Of a stretch of DNA of 64,000 bases, positions 38,536-46,427 are shown in pieces; the first letter of the stretch is position 1, and each line of letters begins with the position of its first letter. The notes beneath the pieces were generated by a model. It ran no database searches and was not told where the DNA came from. It saw only the letters and a program-made list of their open reading frames with translations. This stretch comes from Phycisphaerae bacterium (GTDB taxonomy: Bacteria; Planctomycetota; Phycisphaerae; UBA1845; Fen-1342). Where the stretch lies: positions 53,528 to 117,527 of the forward strand of contig JAJVHV010000013.1 in the NCBI GenBank assembly GCA_022072445.1, given 5' to 3'. Made by a program: the position numbers and the translations under genes.

Positions 38536-39765
38536 ATGAAACGCAGCGAAATCGTCCATCGCGCCATCACTTTCGACAACCCGCCGCGCGTGCCGTTCAA
38601 ATTCGACGTCGTCGGCGTGAATGACTGCTACGACGTCTGGACCGTCGATCCGACCGGCTGGACCTGGAACTTCGAGGGCGAGCGGGCCGACGAGTTCGGC
38701 TGCGTCTGGCGCCGCAGCCAGGTGCAGAACACCGGACTCGTCGTCGGCCACCCGCTGCGCGACCTGGCCGCGCTCCGCGATTACCACTGGCCCGACCCCG
38801 ACGACCCGCGCCGCTACGCCGGCTTCGCGCAGCAGCTCGCCGGCGCCGACGACCGCTTCGTCATGTTCTGCTTCGGCCACGGCATCTGGGAGCGCCTGCA
38901 CATGCTGCACGGCATGACCGAATCGCTGGTCGACTTCTACAAGCGGCCGCGCGAGATGCACGAGCTCATCGAGCGAATCCTCGACCACCATATCCGCGTG
39001 CTGAGGAACTGCGTGCGGATCGCGGCGGACGGGGTGAGTGACAAGTGGCAAGTGCAAGTGGCAGGTGACAAGTGGCAAGTGACAGGTGGCAGGTGCCAGG
39101 AGAAGGACGAGTCACCAATGAAGAGGCCCTCGACACCGGATGCACCTCCCGTGTCACCTGTCACCGGTTACCTGTCACGCACGCCGCGCATCCACGCCGC
39201 CGCCATGGCCGACGACTGGGGACTGCAAGACCGCGCGTTCGTCAACCTCAAAATCTTCCGCGAATTCTTCAAGCCCCGTTATCAGGCTTGGTTCAACGAA
39301 ATCAAATCTCTCGGCCTGCACACCTGGATGCACTCCTGCGGCAGGATCAACGACATCCTGGAGGAGTTGATCGACGTCGGCCTCGAAGTCATCAACCCCC
39401 AGCAGCCCAACACCGTCGGAATCGACGAAATCAGCCGCCGCTTCCGCGGTCGCGTCTGCTTCGAATCCATCGTCGACACCCAGAGCACACTCCCACGCGG
39501 CACCCACGACGAAATCCGCCAGCAGGCCCACGAGCTGCTCGACAAATGGGGTACGCCGCGCGGCGGATACATCGTCAGCGACTACAACGACGCCGAAGCC
39601 ATCGGCGTCACGCTCGATCGCCGCCTGGTCATGTTCGAAGCCTATGCCGAGAAGGCCGGCTACCCCGATTATCGCACCCTCGTGGAGCGTGCCCGCGCCG
39701 CCAACGGCCTCGCCGGCCACTCCTTCGGCCGCCACACCCAGGCCGCCGCCACCGCCGGCGCCTGA
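38536..39765 (+). CDS. UroD/MtaA-family methyltransferase carrying an in-frame repeat insertion
   Basis: A 409-residue protein with GGGAG upstream of ATG 38536. It is of the UroD/MtaA type: TFDNPPRVPFKFDVVG, MFCFGHGIWERLHMLHGM, ADDWGLQDRAFVNLKIFREF. The zinc motif HSCGRINDILEELIDVGLEV keeps the HxC of MtaA, unlike the relative at 35100. CFESIVDTQ supplies a further Cys. Between IAADG and the conserved DDWG block, about 49 residues (39034-39180) are encoded by a heptamer inverted-repeat element. The frame survives, giving DKWQV repeats next to the barrel strand that carries DDWG. Whether the enzyme is still active is uncertain. Proposed role: acceptor methyltransferase for the MtaBC pathway. 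Confidence 0.78.
   Translation: MKRSEIVHRAITFDNPPRVPFKFDVVGVNDCYDVWTVDPTGWTWNFEGERADEFGCVWRRSQVQNTGLVVGHPLRDLAALRDYHWPDPDDPRRYAGFAQQLAGADDRFVMFCFGHGIWERLHMLHGMTESLVDFYKRPREMHELIERILDHHIRVLRNCVRIAADGVSDKWQVQVAGDKWQVTGGRCQEKDESPMKRPSTPDAPPVSPVTGYLSRTPRIHAAAMADDWGLQDRAFVNLKIFREFFKPRYQAWFNEIKSLGLHTWMHSCGRINDILEELIDVGLEVINPQQPNTVGIDEISRRFRGRVCFESIVDTQSTLPRGTHDEIRQQAHELLDKWGTPRGGYIVSDYNDAEAIGVTLDRRLVMFEAYAEKAGYPDYRTLVERARAANGLAGHSFGRHTQAAATAGA
39038..39180. repeat. Heptamer inverted-arm element inside a coding sequence (GTGRCAR / GTCACCT)
   Basis: The left arm, 39038-39099, is nine units of GTGRCAR (GTGACAA, GTGGCAG and so on; one unit is 6 bases). The right arm, 39153-39180, is four inverted units, GTCACCT-like. 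About 53 bases separate the arms. The architecture matches the element at 34894-35092 but with a different heptamer. The total disturbance is a multiple of three, so the host gene stays open. Confidence 0.85.
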
Positions 39766-39876
39766 ATGCAGCACAGCCTGAATGCAGCACAGCCTGAATG
39801 TGGCACAGCCGCCCCGGCTGTGCGACCCCTCCCGTTCACGCGCCGGCGTTCTGCATTCTGCATTCTTCATTCTGCA
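39761..39876. repeat. Short repeat cluster: 16-bp x3 and inverted 7-bp x4
   Basis: CCTGAATGCAGCACAG is repeated at 39761, 39777 and 39793, overlapping the stop of the UroD-like gene. A hairpin GCACAGCC-GCCCC-GGCTGTGC (39803-39823) follows, then TTCTGCA x4 (39849-39876), whose inverse AATGCAG is the core of the left 16-mer. This is again two arms in opposite orientation. The rest of the 322-base gap to 40088 shows no gene. Confidence 0.75.
39803..39823 (+). terminator. Hairpin after the corrinoid cluster
   Basis: An eight-base perfect stem with a five-base loop (GCCCC) lies 38 bases after the stop at 39765. There is no T-tract, so termination is only suggested by position. Confidence 0.4.
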
Positions 39877-40087
39877 TTGCCGTTCATTATCGGCCCGCAC
39901 AGTTGTCCCCCGCCACGCCGCGAGTACACTGGCGCGCCGGTCCCGTTCAACCGATCTTCACTAACGCGGGCGCGCCCGCGCGTGAGGCCGGCGCGGCACC
40001 GCTGCCGACGATTATCGCGCCTTCCGCGACGATCCGGCCCCATGAAATCCTGCGGTTCGAGAGGCCCGCTTGTCGCTTCGAGGATCA

Positions 40088-41809
40088 GTGAACTCGCCTT
40101 CATCCGCCGGTCACACGCCACGCGCGCCTTCGCCCAGCTTCGGCGGCGCTTGGCGCGCCATGCGCTGGCCCAAACGCGGACGCTCCTCGCGCCGCGGATT
40201 CTTCGTCGTCGGCGGTCTGATCCTGTTCGTGCTCGTGCTCACCGGCGCCCGCCTCGCCTGGCGCGAGTACCAGTTCAATGCCGCCGTCGCCGGCGCACTC
40301 GAATCCATCCGCCGCGATCCATCCCTCACCGACCGCTGGATCGCAGATTGGATCGCCCAAGCCGAACAATACGTCGCCGGCGGGCGCGAGGCCGTCATTC
40401 GGCGGCTCCTCCGCGAGGGCGGCGTCAGCGATGCGCCCAACCGCGCGCTGCTCACCGCCCTGACCGGCTGCGACTTCGGCGACCGTGCCGACGAATGGCG
40501 CAACGCCCTGGCCCGTCGCTCGTCGGACGTCGGCCGCTCCGACCTGGGGCATGTGCTCGCCCCGCGCTGGAGCGCCCCGGTCGGCCTCACGCGGCCAACC
40601 AGCTCCATCCTGCCGATCGACGGGCAAATCTACATCGCTTCCAGCGGGGCAAGCTTCGACGCACCCGACGCCGCCGACGGCATCGTGCGCGTCGACCGCG
40701 GCGGACGCTCCGAGCTGGTCACCGTTGACGGTCATTCCGCCGCCGGCGACGTCGCGTACCTGGCGTGGGGCGGCGGCCGGCTCTTCGGCGCGACACCAGC
40801 CGGCGTCCTGGCATGCGACCCCTCGGGCAAGCCGCTCTGGGTCGCGCGCACCCCCGCACCTCCCGCATGCAGCCCCGTCTACTGCGAGCTGCCGCACGAG
40901 CGCAAAAGCGCACTGTTTGTCCTCCTCAGCAGCGGCGTCGTCCAGGCGCTTCAGCCTTCGAACGGCGCGCTGCAATGGCGGATCACCCTCGACGCTCGCA
41001 TCAGCAAACCCGCCTCGGCCAACGCCACCCTGGCACTCGGCGACGTGCTCGGAAACCGCCGCCCGGATTTGGTCGCATCGTTCGCCGGCGGATCGTTCAT
41101 CCTCGACGTGGTCGACGGCCGCCTGATCGAGGCGCGCTCCGCCGCCGCCGACGCCGCCACAGCCTGCGTGCTGGCGCGCGACGGCCGCGCCGCCCGCTGG
41201 TTCCAGGCCGCCGGCAGCGCCGCCCCGCGCCCGCCGTCGCGCGGCCGGCTCAGCGAGCTCTCGCTCGAAGACTTCGGCGCGCGCGTCGTCGGCCTGGCGC
41301 CGCAGCTCCGCACCATCAGCGCGCCGCGCGGCGAAGAGCTGTTTGTCGCCGTGTCGGCCTCGGTGAACGGGCTGGTTTCCGGCAGCCTGCTGGCCTTCAG
41401 CCCCGACACGCAAGTCTGGCGCGCCTCGCTGGCCGGCACCGCCCTCGCCCCGCCCGCGATCGCCGACGTCGACGGCGATCGCGAAAGCGACATCCTCGTC
41501 AGCGTCAACGCGGTCGAAGCCGGGCGGCTGCTAATCTGGTCGCGCCACGGCCGCCTCCTGGCTCAGATGTCCTTCGCCGTCCCGCTCGCCGCCGGCCCCG
41601 TCGTCGCCGACGTCGACGGCGACGGATGCCTCGACGTGCTCGTCGCCGACGCTGACGGCCTGCTGCACTGCCTCGCGACGCGCTCCCGCGGCCCGGTCGA
41701 ATGGGGTACGCCCAGCGGCGACCCATGGAACACGCTCAGCGCCGCCAACGCCTACGCCTTCGGCCAGACGCCGTTCGGCTATCAGGCCGCCTGGCGCCCC
41801 GCGGACTAG
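40088..41809 (+). CDS. Membrane-anchored FG-GAP/PQQ-like beta-propeller protein
   Basis: A 573-residue protein. GTG 40088 is favoured because GAGG lies five bases upstream; TTG 40070 is possible. A basic N-terminus and one membrane helix (FFVVGGLILFVLVLTGARLA) near residue 45 suggest an inner-membrane anchor with an extracytoplasmic domain. The large domain has PQQ-like strands (PIDGQIYIASSG, LLSSGVVQALQPSNGALQWRI) and two FG-GAP-type calcium motifs (ADVDGDRESDILV, ADVDGDGCLDVLVADADG), indicating a seven- or eight-bladed propeller. No quinoprotein active-site residues were identified. The role is unknown; adhesion or envelope assembly is possible. Confidence 0.65.
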   Translation: MNSPSSAGHTPRAPSPSFGGAWRAMRWPKRGRSSRRGFFVVGGLILFVLVLTGARLAWREYQFNAAVAGALESIRRDPSLTDRWIADWIAQAEQYVAGGREAVIRRLLREGGVSDAPNRALLTALTGCDFGDRADEWRNALARRSSDVGRSDLGHVLAPRWSAPVGLTRPTSSILPIDGQIYIASSGASFDAPDAADGIVRVDRGGRSELVTVDGHSAAGDVAYLAWGGGRLFGATPAGVLACDPSGKPLWVARTPAPPACSPVYCELPHERKSALFVLLSSGVVQALQPSNGALQWRITLDARISKPASANATLALGDVLGNRRPDLVASFAGGSFILDVVDGRLIEARSAAADAATACVLARDGRAARWFQAAGSAAPRPPSRGRLSELSLEDFGARVVGLAPQLRTISAPRGEELFVAVSASVNGLVSGSLLAFSPDTQVWRASLAGTALAPPAIADVDGDRESDILVSVNAVEAGRLLIWSRHGRLLAQMSFAVPLAAGPVVADVDGDGCLDVLVADADGLLHCLATRSRGPVEWGTPSGDPWNTLSAANAYAFGQTPFGYQAAWRPAD

Positions 41810-41820
41810 CACGACGAAAG

Positions 41821-41848
41821 GGCAGGTCACGACCGTTCGTGACCTGCC
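41821..41848 (+). terminator. Strong hairpin after the propeller gene
   Basis: GGCAGGTCACGA (41821-41832) and TCGTGACCTGCC (41837-41848) form a perfect 12-bp stem with a CCGT loop, starting 12 bases after the stop at 41809. There is no U-tract on the plus strand, so it may act as a transcript-stabilising end or with Rho. Confidence 0.55.
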
Positions 41849-41924
41849 GCGAACTGAGAAATCGTCCGTGTCGCCTCCGACCGGCGCGTCCGACGCCCGG
41901 ACGATTTGCGCCATAGCATCCTGC

Positions 41925-42317
41925 ATGAACAGCATCGAAATCGACATCCGCGTGCGCTACGCCGAAACCGACGCGATGGGCTACCTTCACCACGCCCAAT
42001 ACTTCGTCTACTTCGAAATGGGCCGCACCGAGCTGCTCCGCCGCAGCGGCGTCAGCTACCGTGAGCTCGAGGAGCGCGGATTCTTCTACGTCGTCGCCCG
42101 CGTCGAATGCAAGTTCCGCCTGCCGGCCCGCTACGACGATCAGCTCGTGCTGCGGACGACCGTCGAACGCTTCTCCCCCGTCCGCGTCGACCACCGCTAC
42201 GAGCTGCTCCGCGACGCCGCGCTGCTCGCCGAAGCCCGTTCGACACTGGCCTGCGTCGGCCGCGACGGACGCGTCGTCGGCCTGCCCGATGACGTCGTCG
42301 CGCGTTTGGGCGCCTGA
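41925..42317 (+). CDS. YbgC-type acyl-CoA thioesterase (hot-dog fold)
   Basis: A 130-residue single hot-dog domain. The catalytic Asp motif of the 4-hydroxybenzoyl-CoA thioesterase/YbgC family is present: RVRYAETDAMGYLHHAQYFV, followed by FEMGRTELLRRSGVSYRELE. The length fits YbgC (about 135 residues). In Tol-Pal systems YbgC accompanies tolQRAB, but no tol genes are here, so it is more likely a general thioesterase cleaving short- or medium-chain acyl-CoA. ATG 41925 has no strong ribosome-binding site. Confidence 0.88.
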   Translation: MNSIEIDIRVRYAETDAMGYLHHAQYFVYFEMGRTELLRRSGVSYRELEERGFFYVVARVECKFRLPARYDDQLVLRTTVERFSPVRVDHRYELLRDAALLAEARSTLACVGRDGRVVGLPDDVVARLGA

Positions 42318-42378
42318 CGCCGCGACGCGATCGAAACACCTATCCGCCGGCGCACTTCGCCGAACCACCCGTGTCGCC

Positions 42379-42387
42379 TGATATAAT
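42379..42387 (+). promoter_or_regulatory. Extended -10 promoter element for uvrA
   Basis: TG at 42379-42380 followed by A and TATAAT (42382-42387) forms an extended -10 (TGnTATAAT) with a perfect hexamer; no good -35 is needed or seen. Transcription would start near 42394, which makes ATG 42386 unusable and supports GTG 42413 as the uvrA start. Confidence 0.6.
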
Positions 42388-42412
42388 GCGGAATTCGCCC
42401 GGGAGACCCGGA

Positions 42413-45265
42413 GTGGAATCACGCTGTATTCGAATCACCGGTGCGCGCGAGCACAACCTGCGCAACCTCACCGTGGAGATTCCGCGCGACCGGCTCGTCG
42501 TTGTTACCGGCCTGAGCGGCTCGGGAAAGAGCAGCCTGGCGTTCGACACGATTTACGCCGAGGGACAGCGGAAATACGTCGAATCGCTCAGCGTGCATGC
42601 CCGCTACTTCCTCGAGCAGCTTCACAAGCCCGACGTCGACCGCATCGAGGGCCTGCCGCCGACCATCGCGATCGAGCAGCGCATCAGCGCCCCCAGCCCG
42701 CGCTCGACCGTCGCCACCACGACCGAGATTTATGACTTCCTGCGGCTGCTCATGTCGCGCGTCGGCGAGCCGCACTGCTACCGCTGCGGGCGGCGCGTCT
42801 TCCGACAGACCGTCGATCAGATCGTCGACGCCATCGCCGCCGCCGCCCCCGGCGCCCGCCTGATGATCCTCGCCCCGCTGGCGCGCGACGGCCCGGTCGC
42901 GGCCGCCGACCTGCTCCGCCGCATTCAGCGCGAGGGGTTCGTCCGCACGCGGATCGACGGCGTGATCATGGACGTGAAGGAAGTTGCGCCCGACACGGTC
43001 GCGACGCGGATCGACGCGGTCGTCGACCGCCTGGTCAACAAGCCCGAGATTCGCCACCGCATCGCCGACGCCGTCGAACTGTCGCTGACGCTGGCCGATG
43101 GCGTCGTGATCGCCGCCCGCCAGCCGCCCGGCGCCGACGGCTCGGCCGGCTGGGACGAGGAGCTCTACAGCGAGCGGCACTCCTGTACGCACTGCGGCAC
43201 GTCGCTGCCCGACTTGTCGCCGCGGGTTTTCAGCTTTAATTCGCCCTACGGCGCTTGCGAGAAGTGCCACGGGCTCGGCGCCGTGATGCGCTTCGACCCC
43301 GAGCTGATCATCCCCGACGCCGGCGTGAGCCTGGCCGACGGCGCGATCGAGCCGTGGGCCGACCACAAGGGCAGGCTGAACCGCGCCTACGCCGAGCAAA
43401 TCGACGCATTCTGCGCCTGCGTCGGCGTCGCGGCCGACACGCCCGTCGCGGCCCTCTCCGACGAAGCCCGCCGCATCCTGCTGCACGGGGCGCGTGGCGG
43501 CGACGCGCGGAAGCGGGTCGCGGCGTTTCGGGGCGTCATCCCGCAGCTTGCGGCTCGGCTGAAGGCCAGCGCTGATGACGCCGCCCGCGGCCGGCTTCAG
43601 ATTTATCAGTCGGCGCAGCGCTGTCCGGCGTGTGCCGGGGCGCGGCTGCGGCCCGAGCCGCTGGCGGTGCGCGTCGCCGGCCGCAACATCCACGAAATCT
43701 GCACGCTGACCATCGAGGCGGCGGGGGCGTTTTTCGACGCGCTGCGCTTCGAGGGCGAGGCCGAGGAGATCACGCGGCCGATTCTGGACGAGGTGCGGCA
43801 CCGGCTGCGATTCATGAACGAGCTGGGCGTCGGATATCTGACGCTGCACCGCGCCAGCAACACGCTCTCCGGCGGGGAGGCGCAGCGCATCCGGCTGGCG
43901 ACGCAGATCGGCAGCGGGCTGGTGGGCGTGTGCTACGTGCTCGACGAGCCGACCATCGGGTTGCACCAGCGCGACAATCACCGCCTGCTGCGCTCGATCC
44001 GCCGGCTGGTCGAGATCGGCAACAGCGTCATCGTGGTCGAGCACGACGAAGACACGATCCGCGCCGCCGACCACGTCATCGAACTCGGCCCCGGCGCGGG
44101 GCAGCGCGGCGGGAAGATCACGGCGGAGGGCCCGGCGGCCGAGGCGCTGCGCGATCCGAATTCGCTGACCGGGAAGTACCTGGCCGGGGAGTACGAGATC
44201 GAGCTGCCCGAGGAGCGCCGCAACGTCCGGAACGCACTGGCGATCGAGATTCGCGGAGCGCGCGAGAACAACCTCAAGCACATCGACGTGCGCTTTCCGC
44301 TCGGCGTCTTCTGCGCCGTGACCGGCGTCAGCGGCAGCGGCAAGAGCACGCTCGTCTCGCAAATCCTGCTGCCGGCGCTGCGCCGCCGCATCCGCAGCGG
44401 CGACGGCGTGGGCGACGGTCGGGCGCCGCTCTTCAATCGCCCGGGGGCGCACGAGCGGATGATCGGCGCGCATCACGTCGATCGCGTGATCGAGATCGAC
44501 CAGACGCCGATTGGCCGTTCGCCGCGCAGCAATCCGGCGACGTACACCGGGGTTTTCGACGAGATTCGGCGGCTGTATGCCAAGACGCGCGAGGCGAAGA
44601 TCCGCGGTTATCAGTCCGGGCGCTTCAGCTTCAACGTGAAGGGCGGCCGCTGCGAGGCCTGCCAGGGGCAGGGCACGCGGCGGATCGAGATGCACTTTCT
44701 GCCCGACGTGTTCGTGCAGTGCCAGGAGTGCAAGGGCACGCGCTACAACCGCGAGACGCTGGAGATTCGCTATCGCGGCAAGTCGATCGCCGACGTGCTC
44801 GACATGCGCGTCGAAGACGCGATCGCGTTTTTCGACAGCTTTCCGCGCATCAAGGACGGGCTGCGGGCGCTGTCCGACGTCGGCCTCGGATACGTGCGCG
44901 TCGGGCAGTCGTCCAACACGCTCTCGGGCGGCGAGGCGCAGCGCGTCAAGCTGGCCGCCGAGCTGGGCGCGCCGGGCGGCGCCAAGACGCTGTACGTGCT
45001 CGACGAGCCGACCACCGGGCTGCATTTCGCCGACATCCACACGCTGCTGGCCGTGCTGAACCGGCTGGTCGACAAGGGCAACACCGTGCTGGTGGTGGAG
45101 CACAACCTGGACGTGATCAAGACGGCCGACTGGATTATCGACCTTGGGCCGGAGGGTGGCGACGCAGGCGGGCAGGTGGTGGTAGCCGGCACGCCGGAGG
45201 AAGTCGCTGCCTGCGGGCAGAGCCACACGGGGCGTTACTTGAGGCGGAAGCTGGGGTTGCGGTGA
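42413..45265 (+). CDS. uvrA: UvrABC excision nuclease subunit A
   Basis: A 950-residue protein, standard length for UvrA. GTG 42413 has GGGAG eight bases upstream and gives [19 protein letters not shown]. Two ABC ATPase halves are seen: Walker [15 protein letters not shown] near residue 36 and [10 protein letters not shown] near 640; signatures [16 protein letters not shown] and [16 protein letters not shown]; Walker [11 protein letters not shown] and [10 protein letters not shown]. Zinc fingers are intact: CTHCG...CEKCHGLG in the first half and CEACQGQG...[10 protein letters not shown] in the second. It recognises DNA damage and loads UvrB. Single gene with its own promoter; the 45-kb repeat debris begins just downstream. 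Confidence 0.97.
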   Translation: MESRCIRITGAREHNLRNLTVEIPRDRLVVVTGLSGSGKSSLAFDTIYAEGQRKYVESLSVHARYFLEQLHKPDVDRIEGLPPTIAIEQRISAPSPRSTVATTTEIYDFLRLLMSRVGEPHCYRCGRRVFRQTVDQIVDAIAAAAPGARLMILAPLARDGPVAAADLLRRIQREGFVRTRIDGVIMDVKEVAPDTVATRIDAVVDRLVNKPEIRHRIADAVELSLTLADGVVIAARQPPGADGSAGWDEELYSERHSCTHCGTSLPDLSPRVFSFNSPYGACEKCHGLGAVMRFDPELIIPDAGVSLADGAIEPWADHKGRLNRAYAEQIDAFCACVGVAADTPVAALSDEARRILLHGARGGDARKRVAAFRGVIPQLAARLKASADDAARGRLQIYQSAQRCPACAGARLRPEPLAVRVAGRNIHEICTLTIEAAGAFFDALRFEGEAEEITRPILDEVRHRLRFMNELGVGYLTLHRASNTLSGGEAQRIRLATQIGSGLVGVCYVLDEPTIGLHQRDNHRLLRSIRRLVEIGNSVIVVEHDEDTIRAADHVIELGPGAGQRGGKITAEGPAAEALRDPNSLTGKYLAGEYEIELPEERRNVRNALAIEIRGARENNLKHIDVRFPLGVFCAVTGVSGSGKSTLVSQILLPALRRRIRSGDGVGDGRAPLFNRPGAHERMIGAHHVDRVIEIDQTPIGRSPRSNPATYTGVFDEIRRLYAKTREAKIRGYQSGRFSFNVKGGRCEACQGQGTRRIEMHFLPDVFVQCQECKGTRYNRETLEIRYRGKSIADVLDMRVEDAIAFFDSFPRIKDGLRALSDVGLGYVRVGQSSNTLSGGEAQRVKLAAELGAPGGAKTLYVLDEPTTGLHFADIHTLLAVLNRLVDKGNTVLVVEHNLDVIKTADWIIDLGPEGGDAGGQVVVAGTPEEVAACGQSHTGRYLRRKLGLR

Positions 45266-45349
45266 GTTTGCTGCTCCCGCGGTTGGGACGGGGGGCAGTC
45301 GGCGGTTCCGATAGCGGGCGGCGATCTGACTCCGGTTTCTCATGATGGT

Positions 45350-45377
45350 AGTATACATCGGATTTCTAGCATGTCAA
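45350..45377 (-). promoter_or_regulatory. Near-consensus minus-strand promoter without a gene
   Basis: Read on the minus strand, TTGACA (45377-45372), a 16-base spacer and TATACT (45355-45350) match the sigma70 consensus very well. Transcription would start near 45343 and run antisense into the 3' end of uvrA. No plausible gene follows, so it may drive an antisense RNA or be left from a lost gene. Confidence 0.5.
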
Positions 45378-45384
45378 GTACATG

Positions 45385-45471
45385 CGAAGCTACGAAGCCA
45401 CGAAGCGACGGAGCCACGGAGCGACGAAGCGACGGAGGCACGGAGCGACGAAGCGACGGAGGCACGGAGGC
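45385..45471. repeat. 8-bp tandem repeat array (SSACGRAG), second locus
   Basis: About ten octamers (CGACGGAG, GCACGGAG, CGACGAAG and so on) form an array of the same consensus as that at 2269-2329. It lies 8 bases upstream of the orphan promoter and 120 bases after uvrA. The 1.1-kb stretch from 45266 to 46427 holds no intact gene. Confidence 0.75.
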
Positions 45472-45651
45472 GTCAGAAGACGAGGCAGGGGCAGGTGCGG
45501 GCGGAGAGGGGCGGAGGGAAGAGCGGGCGGGCTCGACGGGCGAGGGGGCGGCGGTGAGAATCAGGACATGAGCGCTCCTGAGTGTCCGGCGCAATTCATC
45601 GCGAAGTGTCGGTGCGGGCGATGTCGCTGACGATCAGCAGCGGCGGGCGGG

Positions 45652-45876
45652 CGTGGGGGGCTCGGGCTGTTCCCGCGCGTGCGGCCGACGCAGCTTCACG
45701 GCATCGAAATCAATCCCTACGCGGCGGAACTGGCGCAAGTCGTCATCTGGATCGGCTACTTGCAGTGGATGCGCGACAACGGCTTTGCGGTGCCGCGCAA
45801 CCCGATCCTGGAGCCGCTGCAAACGATTCGATGCGCCGACGCGATGGAGTGGACGGATGTGACGACTTCGACTACG
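45652..45876 (+). pseudogene. Internal fragment of an MmeI/YeeA-like DNA methyltransferase
   Basis: The frame reads LFPRVRPTQLHGIEINPYAA, then ELAQVVIWIGYLQWMRDNGF, then NPILEPLQTIRCADAMEW. This matches the segment around the conserved GIExNxYAxELA(Q/S)VVxWIGYxQW of large class I N6-adenine DNA methyltransferases found in type IIG and defence-island systems. Only about 75 residues remain of a protein normally of 900 or more. The upstream side is lost in low-complexity sequence and the downstream side ends exactly at the REP palindrome at 45877. Not functional. Confidence 0.7.
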
Positions 45877-45925
45877 GAGCCCCGCCCTTCAGGGCGGGCC
45901 GTCCCCGGCGTAAACGCCGGGGCTC
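45877..45925. repeat. REP palindrome, left of RAYT remnant
   Basis: There are two adjacent hairpins: CCCGCCC-TTCA-GGGCGGG (45881-45898) and CCCCGGCG-TAAA-CGCCGGGG (45903-45922). Both are enclosed by an outer inverted pair GAGCCCCG/CGGGGCTC. The first hairpin is repeated at 46378-46395. Confidence 0.75.
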
Positions 45926-45968
45926 GGAAGGCTCAGCAGGCTCGGCTGGCCGTCATCTGGCCGCAGCG

Positions 45969-46330
45969 GTGCGCCTGAACCACGATGAGGCCGGCGTGGT
46001 CGCGGCGGCGGTGCGCGAAGTGGCCGACCGTCACGATGTCGGAATCCACGGCTGCGCCATCATGGATGACCACGTACACGTCGTGGCCACGTGCCAGCAT
46101 GCCAACGGCGCGCGGCAGCTCAACCTGTTCAAGGGCGTGTCATCACGGCGGCTTGCACAGGCGTTCGGTCCGCGACCTAAGGGACGCTGGTGGACCGAGC
46201 ACGGCTCGCGCCGCATGCTGCCGAACGACGACGCGATCCGGGCGGCCGCGGGCTACGTGGAAAACCAGCCGGGCGGCCGGGGCTACGTGGAAAACCAGCC
46301 GGGCGCCCTGATTGTGTTCAGCTATGCGCC
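45969..46330 (+). pseudogene. RAYT (REP-associated Y1 transposase, IS200-like) remnant
   Basis: The frame from GTG 45969 encodes LNHDEAGVVAAAVREVADRH, then IHGCAIMDDHVHVVATC, which is the HUH metal motif of Y1 transposases (HxH in DHVHVV). It continues through FKGVSSRRLAQAFG, WWTEHGSRRMLPNDDAI and GYVENQPG, the helix region of the catalytic Tyr. The N-terminal strand normally before LNHDE is missing, and GYVENQPGGRGYVENQPG shows a recent in-frame 27-base duplication. The frame stays open far downstream only because of high GC. Flanking REP hairpins make this a degraded REP/RAYT unit. Confidence 0.72.
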
Positions 46331-46340
46331 CGGCGAGAGC

Positions 46341-46395
46341 GCGACTGCGCAAGCTTTGCAGTCGCAGACATCCGAGCCCCGCCCTTCAGGGCGGG
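46341..46395. repeat. REP palindromes, right of RAYT remnant
   Basis: GCGACTGC (46341-46348) pairs with GCAGTCGC (46358-46365); CCCGCCC-TTCA-GGGCGGG (46378-46395) is identical to the hairpin at 45881. The right end of the unit lies 33 bases before the convergent gene ending at 46428. Confidence 0.75.
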
Positions 46396-46427
46396 AAAAA
46401 CCCGGCGTGAGCGACGGAGGGGCGTCG

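Noticed and set aside
42419..45358. A 979-codon minus-strand frame opposite uvrA
   Set aside because: Exact antisense of a universal gene; no ribosome-binding site or domain.
45342..45630. Small open frames across the octamer array after uvrA
   Set aside because: Low-complexity EATKRRS-type peptides created by the 8-bp repeat.
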